DNA of 38,353 nt from an uncultured Eubacteriales bacterium (GCA_902477055.1 CABSFY010000005.1:1-38353), one strand, 5' to 3'; shown: positions 21,671 to 31,637, counted from the stretch's first letter. A program made the numbers and translations. The notes: generated by a model not told the origin, from the sequence alone.

Positions 21671-22508
21671 GATAGGTATCCCAAACGTCCTCTAAGCGAT
21701 CGAAGATCTGTGCGGTTTCCTTCCGGCGCTTCGACGCGACGGAAACGATCAGAGCATTGATTACGCTCATCGGCGCGACCATGGAATCGGCCAGCGAAAC
21801 CATGTCGCTTTTGGCGCAGAGGAGATATTCGGCAAATTTCGCGACCGGTGAACCGGGGCAGTCGGTCAGGGCGATGGTATGCGCTCCGGCATTGTGCGAA
21901 AATTCCATCGCACGGATCGCAGCGGTGGAATAGCGCGGAAAGCTGATGCCGACAAGTGCGTCCTGCGGCGAAATGCGCACGAGCTGCTCAAACATCTGGC
22001 TGTCCGAGGCACAGCTTACCAGGCGAACATCGTCAAAAATGAAATTAAAGTAATAGCTCAAAAACGTTGCCAGCGCCGCCGAGGAACGAACGCCGAGGAT
22101 ATAAATCCGCCGTGCGCCGAGCAGCGCCTCAACAGCGCCGTTGAACGCCTCGCGGTCAATGTCCTCGACCGTCGTACGAATCCGCTCGGCATCGCCGTGC
22201 AGAACGGCGGAGAGAATATCCTCCTCCTGCGCGATGCGCTCGGCGCTGACCTCGATGCGCTGCACGGAGGTCAGGCGGTTGAGGACCATCTCCTGTAATG
22301 CGCGCTGCATCTCCGGATAGCCGTCGTAGCCGAGCAGCGAGGCAAAGCGGACTACGGTCGATTCGGAAACCTGTACGGTCTTACCGAGGACGCTGGCCGT
22401 CTGAAAGGCCGCCTTATCATAATCGTCCAGTATGTATTGGGCAATGCGCTTCTGCCCCTTGGAGAACGAGCCCATTTTCTTATGTATCGTGGAAAGAATG
22501 TCGGTCAT
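21645..22508 (-). CDS. RpiR-family transcriptional regulator (HTH + SIS)
   Basis: A 287-residue DNA-binding protein. The N-terminal HTH_6 domain (about 1-77: FSKGQKRIAQYILDDYDKAAFQTASVLGKTVQVSESTVVRFASLLGYDGYPEMQRALQE) is joined to a C-terminal SIS sugar-phosphate-binding domain (about 120-260: ARRIYILGVRSSAALATFLSYYFNFI). Members sense phosphosugars and control carbohydrate or cell-wall recycling genes; no sugar gene is near, so the target is unknown. ATG 22508 overlaps the rluB stop as ATGA; an upstream in-frame start at 22646 lies wholly within rluB. Confidence 0.92.
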   Translation of the reverse strand: MTDILSTIHKKMGSFSKGQKRIAQYILDDYDKAAFQTASVLGKTVQVSESTVVRFASLLGYDGYPEMQRALQEMVLNRLTSVQRIEVSAERIAQEEDILSAVLHGDAERIRTTVEDIDREAFNGAVEALLGARRIYILGVRSSAALATFLSYYFNFIFDDVRLVSCASDSQMFEQLVRISPQDALVGISFPRYSTAAIRAMEFSHNAGAHTIALTDCPGSPVAKFAEYLLCAKSDMVSLADSMVAPMSVINALIVSVASKRRKETAQIFDRLEDVWDTYHVYEKVGE

Positions 22509-23221
22509 TTGACTTCCTCCTTTTTGATCTGCTCCAGCTCCTGCGCGGTAAGATAGCGCCATTTGCCGGCCGGGAGCGTTCCGAGGGACAGGCTTCCCTC
22601 CCGCGTCCGGCAAAGACGGCGAACCCGCAGACCGGCCGCCTCGCACATCCGTCGAATCTGGCGGTTGCGGCCCTCAAATATTGTAATTTCAAACGTCGCT
22701 TTTTCCGCAGACTGCCGCAATAAACGCACCAGCGGCGTGCGGATTTGATAGCCGTCCAGCACGATTGGCCTTGCCAGCCGGGCGGCGGCATCGGTGAGGT
22801 CGCCGGACACGGTAACTTCATAGACCTTCGCGACCTCGCCGCGCGGGTGCATCAGACGGTTGGCAAACGCGCCGTCATTCGTCAGCAGCAGCAGGCCTTC
22901 CGACGCATAGTCCAGCCGCCCGACGGGATACACACGGCAGCCGCAGTCCCGCACCAATTCGGCTACGTTTGGACGGCCAAGCTCGTCGGAAAGCGTCGTA
23001 ACATAGCCGCGCGGCTTATGCAGCATCAGATAAACGGTCGAAGTCTTCTCCGGCAGTGGACGGCCTGACACAGTGATCCGGTCTGCCTCCGGGTCGGCAG
23101 ACTGGCCGAGCGCGGCAACCGTTCCGTTGACCGACACCGCGCCGTCAGCAATCAGCCGTTCCGCAGCCCGGCGCGAGGCGACCCCACGCTCGGATAGGAT
23201 TTTTTGAAGTCGTTGCCGCAT
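22505..23221 (-). CDS. rluB: RluB/RsuA-type pseudouridine synthase
   Basis: A 238-residue rRNA pseudouridine synthase. It has an S4 RNA-binding domain (about 1-50, RLQKILSERGVASRRAAERLIADGAVSVNG) and a catalytic domain with the conserved Asp104 in GRLDYASEGLLLLTNDG; RNRQIRRMCEAAGLRVRRLCR (about 190-210) is the family's C-terminal motif. It modifies 23S rRNA (helix 90/92 area for RluB) or 16S rRNA for RsuA; RluB is favoured in clostridia. ATG 23221 has a GGAGGA site 5 nt upstream and lies inside the last codons of the carboxypeptidase gene, 77 bp of overlap. Confidence 0.92.
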   Translation of the reverse strand: MRQRLQKILSERGVASRRAAERLIADGAVSVNGTVAALGQSADPEADRITVSGRPLPEKTSTVYLMLHKPRGYVTTLSDELGRPNVAELVRDCGCRVYPVGRLDYASEGLLLLTNDGAFANRLMHPRGEVAKVYEVTVSGDLTDAAARLARPIVLDGYQIRTPLVRLLRQSAEKATFEITIFEGRNRQIRRMCEAAGLRVRRLCRTREGSLSLGTLPAGKWRYLTAQELEQIKKEEVK

Positions 23222-24266
23222 AAAATTCCTCCGTTTTTCCCCAAAGCAGGCGGATGGTGGCAATTCGGCGTTCGCCGAGGTAGACCGCCGCGCTGCCCGC
23301 AAAGGTGCCGGGAATTCCGGCGGAAAAGGCCTGCCGCGGGTACAGCAGCCGGATGGTGACCTGCTCGTTTTTGGACGCGTAGCGCGTAACGCTGTCGCCC
23401 GCCAGCAGCATGACCCGTGAGCCGTCCATCAGCGGAATTTCCGTAACCGGCGCACGCAGCTCGATGAGCGTCCGCTCCTGATACAACGCAAAGCCGTAGT
23501 CGTAAAGGCACGCATGGTCCTGCCAGTCATTGCCGTCGTTGATGGTCACGGCGACGAGCCGCCGGCCGTTGCGCTCTGCCGCGCTGACGAGGATGCGCCC
23601 CGCCGCCTTGGTAAAGCCGGTCTTGACACCGATCGCGCCCTCGACCGACCAGAGCAGCTTGTTATGATTCACAAAAACGCGCGACCCACATTGGATGCGC
23701 TTCGTCGAAACGATTTTCCGGAACTCTGGATTCTCCAGCGCGTAAGCCGCCAGCACCGCAAGGTCACGGGCCGTGGAATAGTGGCGTTCGCCGTCCAGCC
23801 CGTTTGGGTTTTCAAACGACGAATTCGCCATACCGAGCGATTGCGCCTTGAGGTTCATCAAAACGACGAACTCCTCCACCGAGCCGCTGCACGCCAGCGC
23901 AAGCGCGACTGCCGCGTCGTTGCCGGAATGGAGCATCATGCCGTAGAGCAGGTCACGGATCTTCAGGACCTCACCGGCCTGAAGATAGACAGACGAGCCT
24001 TCGATGTTCGCTGCCTCCGGCGGGATGACAAACTCGTCGTCCGGGTCGCAATGCTCCAGAACGACGATTGCCGTCATGATCTTCGTCGTGCTGGCGATCA
24101 AGGAACGCCGGTCCGCCTGCTTTTCATATAGCACCGCGCCGGTATCGGCATCCATCAGAATCGCACAGCCTGCCGCGCAGTCCGGTGCAGCGGCGCAGGG
24201 CAACGCAATACCAACGGCAATGGCAAACGCAACTGCCGCAGCGCATAATTTTTTCCACATACGCAT
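23145..24266 (-). CDS. dacF: D-alanyl-D-alanine carboxypeptidase (PBP5/DacF family)
   Basis: A 373-residue penicillin-binding protein with a signal peptide (KKLCAAAVAFAIAVGIALPCAAA) and the three active-site motifs: STTK (Ser59-Lys62), SGN (114-116) and KTG (215-217). It trims the terminal D-Ala from peptidoglycan stem peptides outside the membrane; the DacF group acts in spore cortex formation, and a spore role is possible here from the neighbouring ytfJ. The C-terminal part (about 270-345) is the usual all-beta domain, but a final amphipathic anchor is not evident. The last 25 codons overlap rluB. The start is ATG 24266 (GTG 24269 also in frame); no good ribosome site is seen, and a 5-bp inverted repeat (24268-24288) sits just before it. 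Confidence 0.92.
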   Translation of the reverse strand: MRMWKKLCAAAVAFAIAVGIALPCAAAPDCAAGCAILMDADTGAVLYEKQADRRSLIASTTKIMTAIVVLEHCDPDDEFVIPPEAANIEGSSVYLQAGEVLKIRDLLYGMMLHSGNDAAVALALACSGSVEEFVVLMNLKAQSLGMANSSFENPNGLDGERHYSTARDLAVLAAYALENPEFRKIVSTKRIQCGSRVFVNHNKLLWSVEGAIGVKTGFTKAAGRILVSAAERNGRRLVAVTINDGNDWQDHACLYDYGFALYQERTLIELRAPVTEIPLMDGSRVMLLAGDSVTRYASKNEQVTIRLLYPRQAFSAGIPGTFAGSAAVYLGERRIATIRLLWGKTEEFYAATTSKNPIRAWGRLAPGCGTADC

Positions 24267-24314
24267 CACCGGGGGTATTGTTTCCGGTTTTGCGAAAAAT
24301 TATGATTGTTAATT

Positions 24315-24698
24315 TCAGGAAACGGTCCCCGATGCCGCGCTCACCAGCTCGACGAGCTTGTCCACGAGGCCCGGAAGCTGCTCTATCGCCCGCTCGGACG
24401 CGGTTTTCGCCGGTTCATCGATCGGAAGCACGCGCACACGGTCGCCCTGAATGATCACAACGGCGACCGGAATGACCTTCACGCCGCAGCCCGCGCCGCC
24501 GGAGAAGCTGCCCTCCGGCTTCGGCTGTTTTGCGGCGAGGTCGGCACCGCCGGAGGCCATGCCCAGCGTGATTTTGGAAATCGGAACCAGCGTTACGCCC
24601 TCAGCAACCGTCATCGGCGAGCCGACCACGGTGTTGGCATCCACCATTTCGCGAATTTTGGACATGGTGGCTTGGATGACTTCAGGAATTTTGCTCAT
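24315..24698 (-). CDS. ytfJ: GerW/YtfJ-family sporulation protein
   Basis: A 127-residue soluble protein with the GerW (YtfJ) pattern: 'MREMVDANTVVGSPMTVAEGVTLVPISKITLGMASGGADL' (about 16-53), a Gly-rich 'GGAGCGVKVIPVAVVII' (about 67-83), then an amphipathic helix at the C-terminus. In Bacillus GerW affects spore germination and is under sporulation control; in clostridia ytfJ is regularly found next to scpAB, as here. ATG 24698 overlaps scpB by 17 bp. The biochemical function is unknown. Confidence 0.88.
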   Translation of the reverse strand: MSKIPEVIQATMSKIREMVDANTVVGSPMTVAEGVTLVPISKITLGMASGGADLAAKQPKPEGSFSGGAGCGVKVIPVAVVIIQGDRVRVLPIDEPAKTASERAIEQLPGLVDKLVELVSAASGTVS

Positions 24699-25257
24699 GC
24701 TGCTCTACCTCCTGTTGAGTTTCGGGAATCTCCTTTTTGCCGAACTGCATTTTTTCGATCTCCGGCAGCTCGTCAAGCGATTGCAGACCGAAGGTGCGCA
24801 AGAAGTCCGGTGTCGTACGGAACAACGTTGGCCGTCCGGGGACGTTCAGCTTGCCGCATTCCTCGATCAGATGCTTGTTCAGCAGCGCGCTGACACTGTA
24901 GGAGCTGTCAACGCCGCGAATTTGCTCGATATACGCCCGCGTCGCGGGCTGATAATAGGCAATAATGGTCAGCGTTTCTAATTGCGAGGACGAGAGCTTC
25001 GGCGGCTTGCGCGTTTCAAGCGCCTTGGTAATATAGCCGGACATCTCGCCGGAGGAACAAAGCTGGTAGGCCGCGCCGAGATGCACCATGCGGATGCCGC
25101 GCCGCTCAAAGGACAGCCGGTCCATCAGGCTCTGCGCCGCCCGGTCGATCTCATCGGCATCACACTCCGCCGCCATCGCCAGCCGCTGCGTTTCCACCGG
25201 CTCCCCCGCCGCGAACAGGATTGCCTCAATAATTCGTTCAAGCTCCGCTTGTTCCAT
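24682..25257 (-). CDS. scpB: Segregation and condensation protein B
   Basis: A 191-residue protein made of tandem winged-helix domains (about 1-80 and 85-165; LERIIEAILFAAGEPVETQRLA and LSSSQLETLTIIAYYQPATRAYIEQIRGVDSS). It binds ScpA and the Smc ATPase to form the bacterial condensin that folds and separates chromosomes. Length is normal. ATG 25257 is preceded by the end of scpA, overlapping by 20 bp; a longer frame to 25434 starts inside scpA and is rejected. Confidence 0.95.
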   Translation of the reverse strand: MEQAELERIIEAILFAAGEPVETQRLAMAAECDADEIDRAAQSLMDRLSFERRGIRMVHLGAAYQLCSSGEMSGYITKALETRKPPKLSSSQLETLTIIAYYQPATRAYIEQIRGVDSSYSVSALLNKHLIEECGKLNVPGRPTLFRTTPDFLRTFGLQSLDELPEIEKMQFGKKEIPETQQEVEQHEQNS

Positions 25258-26050
25258 CTGCGTTCTCCGTTTTCTCGTCCGGCATCTTACAGAAGCGGAC
25301 GGTGATATCGTCGTCGCCGTCGTCGTCCTCCAGGGTAATCGAGCTGGTGCGGCAAAGCTCCAGCACTGCGAGGAAGGTCGCGACGATCTCGCTGCGCGAC
25401 CGGCTGCCCTGGAAGAGGCTGCGGAACTTTGCAATGCCGCGCATGAGCAGCCGCTTGAGCACCTGCGCCGCCTTTTTTGTCACGGGGTACGGCTCTGCGC
25501 CGACGATGCCGTTAAAGTTGGAAACCGGCGGCGGCATTTTCCGCTCGTTCCGGTCGGCCAGAAGCGCAAAGGCCCGCAAAAGATCCTCCGGCTCATGGCG
25601 ATAGCGATAGGTCTTGTCGCGTTGAAACGGCTCCGGCTGCTTCGTAAAGAGGTTACAGCCAATCTCGTTGCGCGGCTCAAGGAACTCGACCGCCGTCCGA
25701 ATCTGCGCGTAGGCATCGGCACGCTGCCGTTCCTCCAGCGAGCGGATCAGCAGCTCCATCTCGCTCATCGCCTCCTCCCGCTCGGCGGCGGAGAGAAGCA
25801 TCTTTGTTTTGATCAGCATCAGATAGGAGGCCATCGAGATAAACTCGCTTGCTACCTCCATATCCAGCCGCTTCATGTTGTCCAGATACGCAAGATACTG
25901 CTCCAAAATGGAGGTGATGCTGACATCCTGAATCTCTATTTTGTTTTTGCTGAGCAGAAGCAGGATGGCGTCGAGCGGACCGTCAAAATCCTCTGGCAGC
26001 GCATCGCGCGTCCGCATCACACCCGTCAGGTGGTATCTTGGTTCTTCCAT
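25238..26050 (-). CDS. scpA: Segregation and condensation protein A (kleisin)
   Basis: A 270-residue kleisin that bridges the Smc heads. The N-terminal pattern EDFDGPLDAILLLLSKNKIEIQDVSITSILEQYLAYLDN (about 18-56) is diagnostic, with 'ASEFISMASYLMLIKTKMLL' next and a C-terminal winged helix (about 195-260: RSEIVATFLAVLELCRTSSITLEDDDGDDDITV). ATG 26050 has GAGGT 6 nt upstream; the in-frame TTG at 26062 is less likely. It is the first gene after the promoter at 26081-26109. Confidence 0.94.
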   Translation of the reverse strand: MEEPRYHLTGVMRTRDALPEDFDGPLDAILLLLSKNKIEIQDVSITSILEQYLAYLDNMKRLDMEVASEFISMASYLMLIKTKMLLSAAEREEAMSEMELLIRSLEERQRADAYAQIRTAVEFLEPRNEIGCNLFTKQPEPFQRDKTYRYRHEPEDLLRAFALLADRNERKMPPPVSNFNGIVGAEPYPVTKKAAQVLKRLLMRGIAKFRSLFQGSRSRSEIVATFLAVLELCRTSSITLEDDDGDDDITVRFCKMPDEKTENADGTSGA

Positions 26051-26080
26051 GGACGACCTCAAAATCGAAATAACTAATTT

Positions 26081-26109
26081 ATTGTACCATTTTTTCCGCC
26101 GTTTCGCAA
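26081..26109 (-). promoter_or_regulatory. Sigma-A promoter of the scpAB to ispH-S1 run
   Basis: TTGCGA (26109-26104), 17 nt, TACAAT (26086-26081) on the minus strand, about 30 nt before the scpA ATG. No obvious terminator interrupts the following ten genes down to 17186, though internal promoters are possible. Confidence 0.65.
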
Positions 26110-26132
26110 CCTCAAAAACGGGAGAATCGGGC

Positions 26133-26360
26133 TTAGTGCCGCACTTTCCGGCAAATCAGCCACGTGATGCGCGCCGCGGCAAGCAAAATACCGTCGTGGA
26201 GCAGGAAAAGCGGCAGGCGCTGCCGCTGCGTTGAGCGGGAAAACGGGCCGATGGTGTCCTTTTCGCGGTTGAGCAGCTTCCGTTTCCGTTTCATACGCTG
26301 CGCCTGTGGAACGGACAGCAAAAATAGCAGCGCAAGAAATAGCGCCAAGCCCCGTTTCAT
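26133..26360 (-). CDS. Small protein of unknown function
   Basis: A 75-residue protein with a hydrophobic N-terminus (KRGLALFLALLFLLSVP, about 2-18), a strongly basic stretch (QRMKRKRKLLNREK) and a C-terminal moderately hydrophobic segment (LFLLHDGILLAAARITWLICR). It could be a small single-pass or hairpin membrane protein. ATG 26360 has AGGAG 4-6 nt upstream, and a near-consensus promoter lies at 26387-26415, which argues for a real gene. It ends 24 nt before the -35 of the scpA promoter. I recognise no family. A larger overlapping frame (26074-26460) has no such start signal. Confidence 0.55.
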   Translation of the reverse strand: MKRGLALFLALLFLLSVPQAQRMKRKRKLLNREKDTIGPFSRSTQRQRLPLFLLHDGILLAAARITWLICRKVRH

Positions 26361-26386
26361 TTCTCTCCTCAAGAGTTTCTTCCACT

Positions 26387-26415
26387 ATTATAGCAACAAT
26401 ACCGCTTCGCTGCAA
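26387..26415 (-). promoter_or_regulatory. Near-consensus sigma-A promoter for small gene
   Basis: TTGCAG (26415-26410), exactly 17 nt, then TATAAT (26392-26387) with a TGC extended -10 on the minus strand. It begins only 7 nt after the terminator hairpin of the engB operon. Confidence 0.75.
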
Positions 26416-26416
26416 G

Positions 26417-26448
26417 AAAAAATCGGCTGTGCAGGCTGCACAGCCGAT
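26417..26448 (-). terminator. Terminator of tig-clpPX-lon-engB block
   Basis: A perfect 12-bp stem ATCGGCTGTGCA/TGCACAGCCGAT (26422-26433, 26437-26448) with a 3-nt loop, followed by a run of T (26422-26417) on the minus strand. A 126-bp repeat lies between it and the engB stop codon. Confidence 0.88.
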
Positions 26449-26454
26449 CGAGCG

Positions 26455-26580
26455 TGTCATTGCGAGGAGCGAAGCGACGTGGCAATCTCATGCAGGATGT
26501 TCCGAATTCGCCGAAACCCGGCAAAAACTTGCAATCGTTCGGCGAGATTGCCACGGCCCTTTCCGGGCCTCGCAATGACA
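26455..26580. repeat. MITE-like palindromic repeat
   Basis: A 126-bp element with a 13-bp perfect terminal inverted repeat TGTCATTGCGAGG (26455-26467) / CCTCGCAATGACA (26568-26580) and a second nested 11-bp inverted repeat GTGGCAATCTC (26479-26489) / GAGATTGCCAC (26544-26554). The CATTGCGAGGAGCGAAGCGAC left end resembles dispersed intergenic repeats seen in many bacterial genomes. It encodes no protein. No target-site duplication is visible at its ends. It lies between engB and its terminator. Confidence 0.75.
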
Positions 26581-26590
26581 GACTTCTGGG

Positions 26591-27174
26591 TTATTTTTCA
26601 CAGGCGCGGACAATGGCGGAAAGCAGCTCGCCGCGGCCCGTTCCCTTCTCGGCGGAGAACGGAATGACCGGAATGTCGTCCGGCAGCTCCAGCGTTTGCC
26701 GGATGAGCGCCATATTCGGCTCGATCTCGCTTTTTTTGAGCTTGTCGAGCTTGTTGGCGACGACAACGAACGGCCGGCCCGTTCCCTCAAAGAGCCGCGC
26801 CATCACAACGTCGAGCGCGGTTGGCGCATGACGCGCATCCACGATCATCACGCCGAGGGAGAGGGCCTCCGGCTGCGCAAAATAGCGCTCCATGAGCTTG
26901 CCCCAACGCTCCTTCTCCGACGCGGCGACCTGCGCGTAGCCGTAGCCGGGCAGATCGACAAAGTACGCCTTGCCGTCCACCTTGAAATAGTTGATGTGGA
27001 TGGTCTTGCCGGGCTTTTGGCCGACGCGGGCAAAATTCTTCCGCTGCAAAATGCAGTTTAGCACAGAAGATTTGCCGACGTTTGACTTCCCGGCAAAGGC
27101 GACCTGGGGCAGGCCGTCGGCGAGGAAGTCCTTCGGCGTTGCCGCCGAGCGGACGAAATCGACCTTCTGCAGAT

Positions 27175-27178
<4 letters not shown>
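26591..27178 (-). CDS. engB: Ribosome biogenesis GTP-binding protein EngB/YsxC
   Basis: A 195-residue GTPase that takes part in 50S subunit assembly. G1 is GKSNVGKSS (about 30-38), G2 lies near KPGKTIHINYF, G3 is DLPGYGYA, G4 is NKLDK (about 142-146), and G5 is VIPFSAEKGTGR. Length is normal. ATG at 27178 overlaps the lon stop as ATGA, the conserved lon-engB order of Firmicutes. Confidence 0.95.
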
Positions 27179-29592
<2,414 letters not shown>

Positions 29593-29607
29593 AGGTTTCA
29601 CTCCTTT

Positions 29608-29623
29608 CTGCGAACATTCGCAG
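29608..29623 (-). promoter_or_regulatory. Palindrome before lon, possible operator
   Basis: CTGCGAA-CA-TTCGCAG, two perfect 7-bp arms with a 2-nt centre, immediately before the lon ribosome-binding site. It is too short-centred for the LexA box CGAAC-N4-GTTCG and does not match CIRCE or CtsR sites. A regulator site or mRNA structure is possible. Confidence 0.45.
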
Positions 29624-29664
29624 GGAAAACGGCAATCTTGTCGGGTAATGGTAAAAATACGCAA

Positions 29665-29696
29665 AGAGGGAGTGGCAAATTGCACGCTCCCCCTCT
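29665..29696 (-). terminator. Imperfect terminator after clpX
   Basis: On the minus strand AGAGGGGGAGCGTG pairs imperfectly with CACTCCCTCT around a short loop, then TTTGCGTATTTTTACC follows, with two short T-tracts. It begins 4 nt after the clpX stop and probably separates clpX from lon. Confidence 0.6.
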
Positions 29697-29700
29697 CGTG

Positions 29701-30945
29701 TTACTCCGCCGAGCTGCGGCGAAGCTCCTTGGAACGGAGAATCACCGGTTCCGTTCCCTGCTCCACGCAGTCCTTTGTGATGATAACCTTTGTAATGCTC
29801 GGATCGGACGGGATCTCGTACATGACCTTCGTCATCACGCTCTCCAGCACGGCCCGCAGGCCACGCGCACCGATCTTGCGGTCGATCGCCTTCTGCGCAA
29901 TCGCCTCGAGCGCCGGAACCTCAAACTCCAGCGTTACGTGGTCCAGCTCCAGCAGTTTTTTATACTGGCGGCAGAGCGCATTCTTCGGCTCCGTCAGAAT
30001 CCGGACGAGATCCTGCTGGCTCAGGCTGCCGAGGCTCGTCACCACGGGAAGCCGGCCGACCAGCTCCGGAATAATGCCGAATTTCAGAAGATCATGCGGC
30101 TGCACCTGCGCAAACAGGGCGCCGACATCACGCTCACCGGATTTTTTCAGCTCCGAGCCGAAGCCGAGGCTCGACCGGTCGATACGGCGTTCAATAATCT
30201 TATCCAATCCGTCGAAAGCACCGCCGCAGATGAACAGGATGTTCGACGTATCGATCTGGATGAACTCCTGCTGCGGGTGCTTGCGCCCGCCCTGCGGCGG
30301 GACATTGGCGACCGTTCCCTCAACGATCTTGAGCAGCGCCTGCTGCACGCCCTCGCCGGAAACGTCACGGGTGATGGAGGTATTTTCGCTCTTGCGGGCG
30401 ATTTTGTCCATTTCGTCGATGTAGATGATGCCGCGCTCGGCAAGCTCGACATCGAAGTCTGCCGCCTGAATCAGGCGGAGGAGAATATTCTCCACGTCCT
30501 CGCCGACATAGCCCGCTTCGGTCAGCGTGGTCGCGTCGGCGATGGCGAAGGGAACGTTCAAAATCTTGGCGAGCGTCTGGGCAAACAGCGTCTTGCCGCA
30601 GCCGGTCGGGCCGATCAGAAGAATATTGCTCTTTTGCAGCTCGACATCGGACTCCTCGCCGAAATAAATCCGCTTATAGTGGTTATATACCGCGACGGAA
30701 AGAGCAATCTTCGCCTCGTCCTGTCCGATAATATAGCCGTCCATGTATTCCTTGATCTCGCGCGGCGTGGGCAGACGGTCCGGTTTCTCGGCCTCCTGCT
30801 CGGTGTGTACGTCCTCGTCGTGCAGAATGGAGCTGCACAGGTCCACGCACTCGTTGCAGATATAGGCGTTCGCGCCGGAAAGGATGCGCTCCACCTGCCC
30901 CTGCGTCTTGCCGCAGAAGGAACAGCGGATGAGTTTTTCAGCCAA
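29701..30945 (-). CDS. clpX: ATP-dependent protease subunit ClpX
   Basis: A 414-residue unfoldase of ClpXP. The zinc finger uses Cys8, Cys11, Cys30 and Cys33 (CSFCGK...CNEC); the AAA domain has Walker A GPTGCGKTLFAQ (about 112-123), Walker B IIYIDEMDKI and sensor motifs 'GARGLRAVLE'; and KHPQQEFIQIDTSNILFICGGAFDGL is typical. It unfolds tagged proteins and feeds them to ClpP. The start codon is TTG at 30945: AAGGAG lies 8 nt upstream and no ATG is in frame nearby. It lies 17 nt after clpP. Confidence 0.96.
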   Translation of the reverse strand: MAEKLIRCSFCGKTQGQVERILSGANAYICNECVDLCSSILHDEDVHTEQEAEKPDRLPTPREIKEYMDGYIIGQDEAKIALSVAVYNHYKRIYFGEESDVELQKSNILLIGPTGCGKTLFAQTLAKILNVPFAIADATTLTEAGYVGEDVENILLRLIQAADFDVELAERGIIYIDEMDKIARKSENTSITRDVSGEGVQQALLKIVEGTVANVPPQGGRKHPQQEFIQIDTSNILFICGGAFDGLDKIIERRIDRSSLGFGSELKKSGERDVGALFAQVQPHDLLKFGIIPELVGRLPVVTSLGSLSQQDLVRILTEPKNALCRQYKKLLELDHVTLEFEVPALEAIAQKAIDRKIGARGLRAVLESVMTKVMYEIPSDPSITKVIITKDCVEQGTEPVILRSKELRRSSAE

Positions 30946-30962
30946 AATAATCGCTCCTTAAT

Positions 30963-31544
30963 TTATCTCTGATAGATCACCTTGTCGATCAGACCGTATT
31001 CCTTCGCCTCCTCGGCGGTGAGGAAATGGTCGCGCTCGGTATCCTGCGTGACCTGCTCGACGGGCTTACCGGTGTTCGCGGCGAGAATCTCGTTGAGCTT
31101 TTTCTTGATCGCAAGGATGCGCTCGGCATGAATCTGCACGTCGGTTACCTGACCCTGTGCGCCGCCGGAGGGCTGATGAATCATAATCTCGGCGTTCGGC
31201 AGCGCGATGCGCTTGCCCTTTGCGCCGGAGGACAGCAGGAATGCGCCCATCGACGCGGCCATGCCGATGCAGATGGTCGAAACGTCGCATTTGATATACT
31301 GCATCGTGTCATAGATCGCCATACCCGCCGTCACACTGCCGCCGGGGCTGTTGATATAGAACTGAATGTCCTTATCGGGGTCCTGCGCCTCGAGATAGAG
31401 CATCTGCGCCACGATCAGGCTGGCCGTGGTATCATTGACTTCCTCGGAAAGGAAAATGATCCGGTCGTTGAGCAGCCGGGAGAAGATATCATACGACCGT
31501 TCGCCGCGGCTGGTCTGTTCCACGACATAGGGAACCAAACTCAT
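30963..31544 (-). CDS. clpP: ATP-dependent Clp protease proteolytic subunit
   Basis: A 193-residue serine protease that forms a tetradecamer with ClpX or ClpC. The triad is Ser98 (GMAASMGAF), His123 (MIHQPSGG) and Asp172. ATG 31544 with AAAGGAG 9 nt upstream is the right start; the frame to 31595 has no ribosome site. The 99-nt leader after tig contains inverted repeats able to pair in two ways. It is the second gene of the tig-clpPX block. Confidence 0.96.
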   Translation of the reverse strand: MSLVPYVVEQTSRGERSYDIFSRLLNDRIIFLSEEVNDTTASLIVAQMLYLEAQDPDKDIQFYINSPGGSVTAGMAIYDTMQYIKCDVSTICIGMAASMGAFLLSSGAKGKRIALPNAEIMIHQPSGGAQGQVTDVQIHAERILAIKKKLNEILAANTGKPVEQVTQDTERDHFLTAEEAKEYGLIDKVIYQR

Positions 31545-31570
31545 AGTGAAAACTCCTTTCGCATTGGCAT

Positions 31571-31637
31571 GAGCGGAGCGGGACGACGGCCGCAAAGCCC
31601 GTCATGCGCCGCTCCGTTCCAGTATAACCGCTCCGCT
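31571..31637 (-). promoter_or_regulatory. Alternative stem-loops in the tig-clpP leader
   Basis: AGCGGAGCGG (31572-31581 on plus) can pair with CCGCTCCGCT (31628-31637, 10 bp) or with CCGCTCCG (31609-31616, 8 bp), with a nested GACGG/CCGTC hairpin (31585-31603). It is followed within 26 nt by the clpP start and has no T-run. An attenuator or processing site is inference. Confidence 0.4.

Noticed and set aside
26074..26460. A 128-codon frame overlapping the small gene at 26133-26360.
   Set aside because: It would start upstream of the promoter and cross the terminator; the 75-residue frame has a Shine-Dalgarno site and promoter in the right places.
26449..26590. Insertion sequence or CRISPR at the inverted repeats.
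   Set aside because: No transposase, no regularly spaced repeats; the element is a single 126-bp palindromic unit.
29593..29700. CIRCE or CtsR heat-shock operator before lon.
   Set aside because: No TTAGCACTC-N9-GAGTGCTAA and no direct GGTCAAA-type repeat; only the shorter palindrome at 29608-29623 is present.
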